The translations under genes and the position numbers were made by a program. From contig JAIEAO010000178.1 in assembly GCA_029071345.1 (NCBI GenBank), forward strand, positions 1 to 42,296: a stretch of 42,296 nt of DNA, given 5' to 3'. The DNA is from Muribaculaceae bacterium. Its GTDB lineage: Bacteria; Bacteroidota; Bacteroidia; Bacteroidales; Muribaculaceae. Shown one piece after another: positions 24,472 through 30,944 of the stretch; within the stretch, counting starts at the first letter, position 1; each line of letters opens with the position of its first letter. Below the pieces are notes generated by a model. That model saw only the letters and a list, made by a program, of their open reading frames with translations, was not told where the DNA came from and ran no database searches.

Positions 24472-25218
24472 TCAAAATGTTGCGTCTACCAATTCCTTGA
24501 ATTCGAAAGGAATGTTGCCGCTTTCTGACCACCAATAATCCTTATCATTCTTCCGAATCCATACATAAAATGAATTATTTTGGGTGTCGTATGCCCAAAT
24601 TGCGACAGGGTCGCAGCACTGGTGAGGCATAAATCCATAGCTCCAGAACATACCTTTAGTGTATTCTATAGGAACCTGAACCTGATAAATTTCTATCAGT
24701 GCATCGAAATTTAAAATGCCCATAAAATCTTCAAACCGTTTGGCGACCCGACTGTCGCTTAACAGGTTAAAATCGCTTGCATACTCACCTAAATGTTGCT
24801 TGAAATACGAATTCAAAGGAGTCTTGGCGTCCGACTGCCCCGCAATGGAAGCTTCAATATCATAGACCTTGCCCTTGACATTCTTCATGCGGGCCGTGAG
24901 GTGTTGATGATCAATAAAATTCACATTATACCATCTTTCCGCCACTTTCCCCTTGCAATCCGTGATTATCCACTCTGAATAGGGAGAATTCCGATCCGGT
25001 TTGATATAGAGCCAGGCACACGCCACATCTCCGTCCCTTTTCAGAGTAAGGTTATAGGCATATCTGCCGGAATACAACCCCTTCTGAGTCTCCTCCAGCT
25101 CAATCACAATCGGATACTTCCCTCCGACCATCCCCTCCAGCCGATACGTCGAAGCATCCGCAAGTAAGGGCATTATCAATGCACATAATGTCAGAATATT
25201 AATGCTAAATCTCTTCAT
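24472..25218 (-). CDS. Unknown secreted protein, last gene of the small lipoprotein cluster
   Basis: A 248-residue protein with a standard signal peptide (MKRFSINILTLCALIMPLLADAS) and no Cys lipobox. The first half repeats beta-strand-like text (TYRLEGMVGGKYPIVIELEE, LYSGRYAYNLTLKRDGD, LTARMKNVKGKVYDIEAS), suggesting a small beta-barrel or sandwich. The second half contains FMGILNFDALIEIYQVQVPI and ends with tryptophan-rich NDKDYWWSESGNIPFEFKEL. I recognise no family. It starts 6 nt after the preceding gene's stop, so it is co-transcribed. A periplasmic or surface role is likely from the signal; function unknown. Confidence 0.8.
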   Translation of the reverse strand: MKRFSINILTLCALIMPLLADASTYRLEGMVGGKYPIVIELEETQKGLYSGRYAYNLTLKRDGDVACAWLYIKPDRNSPYSEWIITDCKGKVAERWYNVNFIDHQHLTARMKNVKGKVYDIEASIAGQSDAKTPLNSYFKQHLGEYASDFNLLSDSRVAKRFEDFMGILNFDALIEIYQVQVPIEYTKGMFWSYGFMPHQCCDPVAIWAYDTQNNSFYVWIRKNDKDYWWSESGNIPFEFKELVDATF

Positions 25219-25224
25219 ACTTAG

Positions 25225-25653
25225 TTAAATGCTGTCCAATTCTTCTGGAGAAATAGTAACCTCTTCTTCGAGCACTATTATACTATCAGAATCATTTAAC
25301 TCCGTATTATTCCCTTTTATTCTAACTTCTAATATGGGGCGCTTGAATACGAAAAACACACGGTGAGTACGGGTATTTGGCTGTAATCCTGTTACATATC
25401 TGTCATTTCCGAAATTGGGATGCACAGTCTCCACGCTGGTATATACATCTACAAGCTCCCAACCCTCAGAACCAAATTTATTGAGTAGGTGTAGAGGTGT
25501 ATCAATATAACTTGGCCCGAATTTACTTGGTTGTGTACAATCCTCACTTAGGATCTTATACTCCCATTTCTGTGACTCTTCCTGCTTCTTAGAGCAAGCT
25601 GTGATTCCCATGGCAATTATTAACGCCACGAGAAGATAAAATAGATTCTTCAT
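25225..25653 (-). CDS. Small lipoprotein with DUF4177-like domain
   Basis: A 142-residue lipoprotein: MKNLFYLLVALIIAMGITAC with a lipobox ITAC, then SKKQEE. The body KWEYKILSEDC, LNKFGSEGWELVDVYTS and RVFFVFKRP matches the pattern of DUF4177-type domains (WEYK...LN..G.EGWELV......FKR). These occur in small proteins of unknown function in many bacteria. The C-terminal 40 residues are acidic (NDSDSIIVLEEEVTISPEEL). It sits in a four-gene minus-strand cluster, 6 nt before the next gene. Confidence 0.8.
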   Translation of the reverse strand: MKNLFYLLVALIIAMGITACSKKQEESQKWEYKILSEDCTQPSKFGPSYIDTPLHLLNKFGSEGWELVDVYTSVETVHPNFGNDRYVTGLQPNTRTHRVFFVFKRPILEVRIKGNNTELNDSDSIIVLEEEVTISPEELDSI

Positions 25654-25697
25654 AAACTAATTTTAAATATTGTTATATTCTGTATAAAGTATATTTT

Positions 25698-26471
25698 TCA
25701 ATATATCGATTCGGAAGCTTTCCAAAACCCCTGAGTTTCGTTGGTACATTTGAAGGTCCAAGTTTGAGGCTTTCCCCCATAGTCAAGATATGAATGGAAA
25801 GTTACAGCCATAGTATAATCCTAAATCGATTTAATTATCTCTTCGAACTCACCTGGGATAAATTTAGTTTCCCACTCATGATCGACCCATTCTGCCTCGG
25901 GATACAGGGCCGGATCTGCGTTCGATGGTCTGTTAATATTTTTAATGTATTCCTTCAAACAAAGATATGGCACACTTCCGTTATTAATAAATTTTGAAAT
26001 ATTTTCAATAAAATTTTTATTATTGCAATATATATATTTGTCATCCCGGCTCGTTATTGGCATTATACACAATGATAACTCACCGATTTGGTCAGATGTT
26101 AGATTCTCACTATTCTCTATTATTTCTTGTGTAAGCCGAATGCTAAAATCCAATGATACGGAAGTCGTTAATTCTTGTAACGAGCCACTCTTATTATACT
26201 TTCCGAATCTAAAGCCCATTGAGGAATTATAAGACATTTCAAGCACTCCGTATTCCGCGTTAGAGAATCTTGCTTGAACCGAGGGTACCCCATTTATCGT
26301 TATCTTCTCCCACTTTGCAGTTTGTGTCTGGGAGCATTCTTCTGCCACTATTGATGTTACGCTTTCACTATCATTATCAATCGCATTATCTTTTTTATTC
26401 GAAGTCGAGTTGTTGGAAGTGCAAGATGCGACCAGAAGTATAAGCATCATTTAAAAAATTTTTTTCTTCAT
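25698..26471 (-). pseudogene. Lipoprotein gene with two in-frame stop codons
   Basis: Reading from ATG at 26471 gives MKKKIF, a TAA at codon 7, then MMLILLVASC-TSNNS..., a TAG at codon 217 (25821-25823), then DYTMAVTFHSYLDYGG... up to a TGA at codon 258. All three parts are in one frame. Only joining the first two gives a full lipoprotein signal (basic MKKKIF, hydrophobic core, VASC); the inner start at 26450 alone gives one with no basic residues. The part after the TAG resembles the neighbour's C-terminus (F-x-x-Y-L-D/E ... W ... G-F-x-x-A). The central 209-residue frame could still be made by reinitiation at TAAATGATG. No family is recognised. A recent pseudogene, sequencing error or readthrough gene are all possible. 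Confidence 0.65.
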
Positions 26472-26528
26472 AATAGAAATTATAAAAATTATGTAATTAA
26501 AGTAATTAATTGGATATTTTATCCCGCA

Positions 26529-27176
26529 CTATAATAGTTTGTCTACAGCACGCTGAAAGAATCCGGGAGTTGATGACCAATGACCTTGAGTGCTATGGCG
26601 TTCCAGATATTTTTCAAACTCTAATCTGAAATCAAACTCCTCATTATTTAAATATTCTTTAAGAGCAATTACAGTAGCAGGATCTTCTATGAATACAATC
26701 CCATCTCTTACCCCAGTAATTTCTAACGAATAAGTTTCTCCATCTGCTCCTCTCACATACATACTCACAGGCCCCATTAAATCAGTTTTCATCCCGTCAC
26801 TGTCCATGATATATAATCGAAAGGATCCGGCAGGAGTTATATCATCTGAAGGGACAAAATCAAGGTTAATATCCCAGGGAGTAGATTGTAAATTCGTAGA
26901 AAGAAAAGGAGCATTCGGATTCTCTTCACCCCATTCATTTTTGAAATGATTGAGTCTCCAGGGATTAGCATATTCAAACCGCTCTTCGTCACTTTCTTCA
27001 GGCCAATCCTCTAAAATCTTGGCTAATGCAATTGAGTCATTTTCCTCATAATCTGTCGCATTTATCTGACTTGTATTAGTTTTAGAGGAGCATGATACTG
27101 AAAATAAGGAAATCGGCAGCATTAATACTAGCGAATAAAACGACCATTTAATAGCAATCTCATACTTGGAAGTCAT
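26529..27176 (-). CDS. Unknown lipoprotein, first protein gene of the cluster
   Basis: A 215-residue lipoprotein. The signal is long (MTSKYEIAIKWSFYSLVLML) with lipobox SVSC near residue 29, followed by Ser/Lys/Thr-rich text and an acidic linker (YEENDSIALAKILEDWPEES). A folded region from about 70 holds SMYVRGADGETYSLEITG and IVFIEDPATVIALKEYLNN, and the end is FEKYLERHSTQGHWSSTPGF. No family recognised. The local DNA is AT-rich compared with the PUL. It lies 57 nt before the disrupted gene and shares a likely C-terminal motif with it. Confidence 0.8.
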   Translation of the reverse strand: MTSKYEIAIKWSFYSLVLMLPISLFSVSCSSKTNTSQINATDYEENDSIALAKILEDWPEESDEERFEYANPWRLNHFKNEWGEENPNAPFLSTNLQSTPWDINLDFVPSDDITPAGSFRLYIMDSDGMKTDLMGPVSMYVRGADGETYSLEITGVRDGIVFIEDPATVIALKEYLNNEEFDFRLEFEKYLERHSTQGHWSSTPGFFQRAVDKLL

Positions 27177-27468
27177 GATTTTTTAGTTTTTTGCCTCCTG
27201 GCTCCCGAATTCGGCGGTTAGGTATGGGTATAAGAAAAGAGGGGAGTTTTCGCACCTCTATCATAGTTACATCAGGCTCGCCAAAGCCCACAGACTGAAT
27301 GATATAAGGGTAGAATAAACTGCCCCTCTGCGTTGAGTATGTGGTGATACGCCCGCGGAGGGCAGAATCAGCAGATACTGCAATACAGAAAGAGCGTCTA
27401 ATCTTACTCCGTCTCAGTCTGTTAAATGAATTGGCGATTCGATGTAACTGAGAAAGAAAGTTTGACAC
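27160..27468 (-). CDS. Doubtful 102-codon frame across a structured leader
   Basis: An open frame of 102 codons, Arg/Ser-rich (SFNRLRRSKIRRSFCIAV), with no signal, no domain I recognise and a 17-nt overlap with the lipoprotein gene. It covers a strong hairpin (27320-27365) and lies just downstream of a promoter-like box, so the segment more likely acts as an RNA leader than as a protein gene. A second short frame from 27503 (MRKRNSAEQEKCQTFFLSYI, 28 codons) overlaps its start in another frame. Kept because a leader peptide cannot be excluded. Confidence 0.2.
   Translation of the reverse strand: MSNFLSQLHRIANSFNRLRRSKIRRSFCIAVSADSALRGRITTYSTQRGSLFYPYIIQSVGFGEPDVTMIEVRKLPSFLIPIPNRRIREPGGKKLKNHDFQV
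27320..27365 (-). promoter_or_regulatory. Strong structured element in the lipoprotein-cluster leader
   Basis: On the plus strand CTGCCC-c-TC-T-GCG (27320-27332) pairs with CGC-G-GA-GGGCAG (27354-27365): 12 pairs with one bulged C. The loop contains a second small stem GTAT (27337-27340) with ATAC (27347-27350). It lies in the untranslated leader of the cluster if transcription starts near 27502. Possible cis-regulatory RNA; no known riboswitch is recognised. Confidence 0.45.
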
Positions 27469-27508
27469 TTTTCTTGCTCTGCGGAATTTCTCTTCCGCAT
27501 GAGTGCCA

Positions 27509-27516
27509 CAAAGTTA
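27509..27516 (-). promoter_or_regulatory. Candidate -7 box for the lipoprotein cluster
   Basis: The minus strand reads TAACTTTG (TAnnTTTG consensus), the same octamer as at 14053-14060. A small hairpin, GCGGAA/TTCCGC (27481-27498), follows directly in the leader. The -33 element is unclear. Confidence 0.45.
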
Positions 27517-27794
27517 TAAAATTTTTTTGATTAGTTGCGCTCTTGCAGGCAATTTATTCTACCGTTTGCATTCGCGGATGCAAATTTAGACCGATTGCGG
27601 AGGTGTGCAAATTATTTTATGCTCGTGACGGGGAATTTTTTCAAAAGTTGGGGTTAAGGGGGAGACGAGGGGTGGTTATCGCTAAGTTTTGAGATTTGAT
27701 TTCAAAAAAATGATTGAGAATCGGAGGATTTATTTTAATTTTACGGCGGTAAGTGAGAAGTAAGAAGTGAGAAGTGAGGGGATATTATTATTTC

Positions 27795-27893
27795 GCCTCT
27801 CCGAGGCTTGGATTCTTGGGTGGGTGTTCTACCCCACACTGCACTCGCTTCGCTCGTTTGTGCGGGGTTAAGATTATCCTGCCCCTTCGGGGC
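27795..27893. repeat. Three short hairpins in the 27469-28192 gene-free stretch
   Basis: GCCTC/GAGGC (27795-27807), an imperfect 39-nt palindrome of ACCCCACAC...GTGCGGGGT (27831-27869) and GCCCCTTCGGGGC (27881-27893, a stable TTCG loop). Before them, 27749-27780 is a degenerate GAGAAGT tandem run. With the repeats after 27909, these fill the 720-nt gap; no gene is seen. Confidence 0.6.
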
Positions 27894-27908
27894 TTACTGA
27901 GTAAACGC

Positions 27909-28019
27909 GGAGCGACACTTGCTCGCCAAGTGTCGGACTCTTGACGACGTGAGCGGCAATGACCACGCGTAGAAACCCTTGACGACGTGGGCGGGCAGTT
28001 GCAAGCAACAGCCCCTCCG
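27909..28019 (+). repeat. Composite intergenic repeat core, copy B
   Basis: Direct copy of 24247-24358 (111 nt), with one base lost (GAGCGG in place of GGGCGGG). The same hairpin and the two CTTGACGACGT units are present. Here the core precedes, rather than follows, its palindrome arm. Confidence 0.85.
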
Positions 28020-28024
28020 GAGTT

Positions 28025-28128
28025 ATCGCGTCCCTACCGGGAATACGTTTCTCGCAAAACCGTTTGCGGCGTTTTTCGCAGCAACGGAGTGTATGAGTTA
28101 CTGCGGTCGCGGAATGCCGCGACCCTAC
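28025..28128 (-). repeat. REP-like arm, inverse orientation relative to 24095-24232
   Basis: Contains a half palindrome ATCGCGTCC-CTAC (28025-28037) and a full one, GGTCGCGGAATGCCGCGACC (28105-28124) followed by CTAC (28125-28128, GTAG on the minus strand). The segment between them matches the reverse complement of 24119-24208 in parts. Confidence 0.7.
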
Positions 28129-28192
28129 TATTCTCTCAACCCTTAATTCAAATCCTATAAACTCTCAACTCTCAACCCTCAACTAAGAAATT

Positions 28193-29854
28193 ATGAGTGA
28201 AAATTTGGCATATAGATTGATTCGGGTGGCGTATCGGTCGAGGTTTGTATTCCGCACGGATGCGGAGTACCGTAAGGCGCTGGGGGTGTCGTTTGAGACG
28301 GTGGTGAATAACTGCGGGTCGGTGACGGATATGGAGCGCTATTATGACAATCTCTGCCGTGCGACGGATTATAATACGGATTTATCGTTGCGGAGTCTGA
28401 TCGCGGATTATGTGGAGGCGTCGGAGTTTTATCTTTCTCTCGATTGGGGCGACCGGGCGCAGATGGCTTCGCGCCGGAGGTTTTGCCGGATGCTTTTCCG
28501 CCTTTATGCCTCGGGCGGGATGGCGCTGACGGCAGATGAGATTTTCAAGTTTAAGATTAAGGATGCCGACGAGCGGTTGCTAAATGCGTTTTTTCCAGAG
28601 GGGACAGATAAGGCTCCGGCGGTCAATATCGGCTATATTATGCTGTTTGCGTTCGGGCTGCTGAAACCGTGGAGCGATGTGAATACGCGGAGCCGAGATT
28701 TCCGCGATGAAGAGACGAGGGATCTGCTCGATCGGCTTCGCCGGTTGATCGTCTGTCTGCGGGATGATATTCCGCGGCTCGGTTCGCTGGATAAGCCTTT
28801 TGTTTTCGACGATTGGCTGAATGCTGTCGATGAGGTACAGAAAGATGATGAGCTCGAATGGGCCACTCCGATGAGGTTCGTGCTGTCGATGATCGATTGT
28901 CTGCGTGCGAGCCGTTCGCTTACCGATGCGGCGTTGACGAGGGAGACAGTGGATAATATGCACGGTCTCACTATGAATGGGATATGGATAGATGATGCCG
29001 ACGACGGAAAGACGCGTTTCTGGGTCTTCCCCGATAATCTGTTGGCGGCGTTCTGCTATCAGCGCAACGGCAACGCCTGGGAATTGCTACCATACGAGAT
29101 GAGGATTCGTCCGGCTGTGAATCCGGAGTATCTCGACACCATGTTTCTGACTGCCCCGGAGCTTAATGAGCGGCTTATCGTTTCGCCCGAGAAGGTGGTG
29201 ACGGATGGCGACCGGTATATAGCCGAGGTGAGTTTTGAGTTGGAGTGGGATGATGACGATGAAGAGATTGTAAGGTTCGATATCGTCAGAGGGATGGGGC
29301 GTTTCCCGGAGTGGCTGAATTGGGATTCGTGGGTGCGAATGAACGCGGATGATGACCGGTATAAGGAATTCCGCGAGGTGATTAAGGCTATCTATGACCC
29401 GGCGAATCCCGATTCGATGGTGTTCCGCAACGCGCTGCCTGAGATTACTGATTTTGTCAATAACATCGTGGGGCGTGACCGCAAATATATTTATCTTTAT
29501 GATTTCAAGCCGGGTCGGTTTGCTATCTTCGAGCGGACATCGGGAGTGTTCACATACGAGGAAGTCGCTGGAAAGAAGCGGGAGGAGCTCTCTCTTTTTG
29601 ATCTGGATATTTCTGAGGAGCAACCGCTGTATGCCCTTCCCATCAATGTAAAGGAGCGTAAATTCGGCAGGCTCGATCTTGACCGTTTTGCAGAGATGCT
29701 TAGAGATGGCGAGAATGTGAAGACCGGTTATATCATTCACTCCGAGCGCACGAAGCATCCGCGATTGTTGTTTTCGGATTATGGCGTGATTGTAAGTCTC
29801 GACATGGAGGAGCTAAAGAAGTTAGGGGTGAAAGCAATAAGTAATACGAGATAA
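28193..29854 (+). CDS. Unknown 553-residue cytoplasmic protein
   Basis: No signal peptide, membrane segment or known motif is seen. Residues 1-240 look alpha-helical (AYRLIRVAYRSRFVFRTDAE, RRRFCRMLFRLYASGGMALT, RLRRLIVCLRDDIPRL). Residues about 255-553 look beta-rich with repeated aromatics (GIWIDDADDGKTRFWVFPDN, FELEWDDDDEEIVRFDIV, RFPEWLNWDSWVRM, IYLYDFKPGRFAIFERTSG). The protein is strongly acidic in places. It starts at an ATG preceded by CTCAACT-type low-complexity sequence and stands alone, between the composite repeat and a REP pair. Good codon structure over 1.6 kb argues that it is real. Function unknown; I would not guess one. Confidence 0.75.
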   Translation: MSENLAYRLIRVAYRSRFVFRTDAEYRKALGVSFETVVNNCGSVTDMERYYDNLCRATDYNTDLSLRSLIADYVEASEFYLSLDWGDRAQMASRRRFCRMLFRLYASGGMALTADEIFKFKIKDADERLLNAFFPEGTDKAPAVNIGYIMLFAFGLLKPWSDVNTRSRDFRDEETRDLLDRLRRLIVCLRDDIPRLGSLDKPFVFDDWLNAVDEVQKDDELEWATPMRFVLSMIDCLRASRSLTDAALTRETVDNMHGLTMNGIWIDDADDGKTRFWVFPDNLLAAFCYQRNGNAWELLPYEMRIRPAVNPEYLDTMFLTAPELNERLIVSPEKVVTDGDRYIAEVSFELEWDDDDEEIVRFDIVRGMGRFPEWLNWDSWVRMNADDDRYKEFREVIKAIYDPANPDSMVFRNALPEITDFVNNIVGRDRKYIYLYDFKPGRFAIFERTSGVFTYEEVAGKKREELSLFDLDISEEQPLYALPINVKERKFGRLDLDRFAEMLRDGENVKTGYIIHSERTKHPRLLFSDYGVIVSLDMEELKKLGVKAISNTR

Positions 29855-29858
29855 GAAA

Positions 29859-29951
29859 GTAGGGACGCTCCATGGAGCGTCCGCGTATGAGTTCAGCCGC
29901 AAGTGATTGCCTCAAAAGACACACGAAGGACGCACCATGGTGCGTCCTTAC
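29859..29951. repeat. Inverse pair of REP-like palindromes (BIME-like)
   Basis: GTAG (29859-29862) with GGACGCTCCATGGAGCGTCC (29863-29882), 45 nt spacer, then GGACGCACCATGGTGCGTCC (29928-29947) with TTAC (GTAA on the minus strand). Both palindromes are perfect and share the CCATGG centre. The head-to-tail-inverted pair lies between two converging genes and may serve as a terminator. Confidence 0.75.
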
Positions 29952-29975
29952 ATGATCATTAATTTATAATTTTAA

Positions 29976-30698
29976 TTAGAGGGCGGCAAGGGAGTCAGCG
30001 GCGGTGAAGGCATGGGGCTCGACCGTGAGGTAGAGTACATAACGGCCGGTGTTTGCGCCGGTCGCTTCCTCAAGTAGACGGAAGTCTACGAAGTTGCCGT
30101 TGTAATCGCCTGAAGCTTCGAAAAGCGCATCAGATGCGGTGTTAACACCCATTACTGCGCCGATATCCTGCATCTCCTGCAGCAGACTTCCGCAGAATCG
30201 TGCCTGACGACGGTCCATCTCTTCGCGGGTTACATCATTATAAGGGAAGAGGAAGAAGAAGCCGAAATTGGTGACGGAATCGTTTTCTACGTTGGCCATT
30301 GCCGAAACGCCGGGGATGGTCTGTCCGTAGTAGTTGAGATGATAACCGTCTGCGCTGTCAAGCCATAAGCCCATGTTGTCTTCCGAGGGGAGGAGACGCA
30401 GTACGTTCTGGCAGTCTTCGCAGAGTTCATCTTTGGTATGATCGGGGGAGAAAAGTGCATAAACCTTGGTCACAAAGTCTTTGGCGGTGACGTTAACCGG
30501 AATTGCTCGACGCGCTACATTGGCAGTAGAGCCGATGCTGTCGGGCATTATCGCCTCTGCTGATGCAGCGGCTAAAGCTATTATCCCTTCTTCTGATACG
30601 CTTTTCTGCGGAAAGGCGGAGATATTCACTGTCTGGGCTGTTGCGGAGGCTGCCAGAAGGAATGCGGAAGAGATTAAAGCTGTTATCGTGGTTTTCAT
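29976..30698 (-). CDS. Unknown secreted protein
   Basis: A 240-residue protein with a signal peptide (MKTTITALISSAFLLAASATAQ). The body contains FVTKVYALFSPDHTKDELCE, a C-x-x-C (CEDC) motif near residue 100, GLWLDSADGYHLNYYGQTIP and GFFFLFPYNDVTREEMDRRQ, and ends GRYVLYLTVEPHAFTAADSL. The text looks like a small mixed alpha/beta domain; a two-Cys motif could form a disulfide in the periplasm. I recognise no family. It lies alone downstream of secDF, separated by a terminator. Confidence 0.75.
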   Translation of the reverse strand: MKTTITALISSAFLLAASATAQTVNISAFPQKSVSEEGIIALAAASAEAIMPDSIGSTANVARRAIPVNVTAKDFVTKVYALFSPDHTKDELCEDCQNVLRLLPSEDNMGLWLDSADGYHLNYYGQTIPGVSAMANVENDSVTNFGFFFLFPYNDVTREEMDRRQARFCGSLLQEMQDIGAVMGVNTASDALFEASGDYNGNFVDFRLLEEATGANTGRYVLYLTVEPHAFTAADSLAAL

Positions 30699-30807
30699 AG
30701 TTTAGTGTGTTTAAATACCAAGGTTCGTTTTTTTTGTTTTGTTTGATGAATTTATAACCGCGTCCGCGCCTTTTTGGTTCGATGGATAAATGTTAAAATT
30801 TAAACAT

Positions 30808-30839
30808 AAAAAACTCCGGCGACTTCACAGCCTCCGGAG
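30808..30839 (-). terminator. Rho-independent terminator of secDF
   Basis: CTCCGG (30814-30819) pairs with CCGGAG (30834-30839). The A-run at 30808-30813 gives six T on the minus strand after the stem. It lies about 105 nt after the secDF stop. Confidence 0.8.
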
Positions 30840-30944
30840 CTCATGTACAATTTTAATCCTTTTTTATAGCGGAGATATGTCAAAAATCACTTCTGTCACA
30901 TCCCCTTCCCAACATTTTTGTCTTATTGTGTCCTTGTTTTTTTC

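Noticed and set aside
24247-28128. Possible CRISPR array or phage attachment sites
   Set aside because: Only two distant copies plus internal 20-mers with 19-nt gaps, no regular spacers, no cas genes, no integrase and no tRNA end.
30699-30944. Search for tRNA or small RNA genes in gaps
   Set aside because: No cloverleaf-like sequence or tRNA arms were seen here or in the other gaps; only the secDF terminator is supported.
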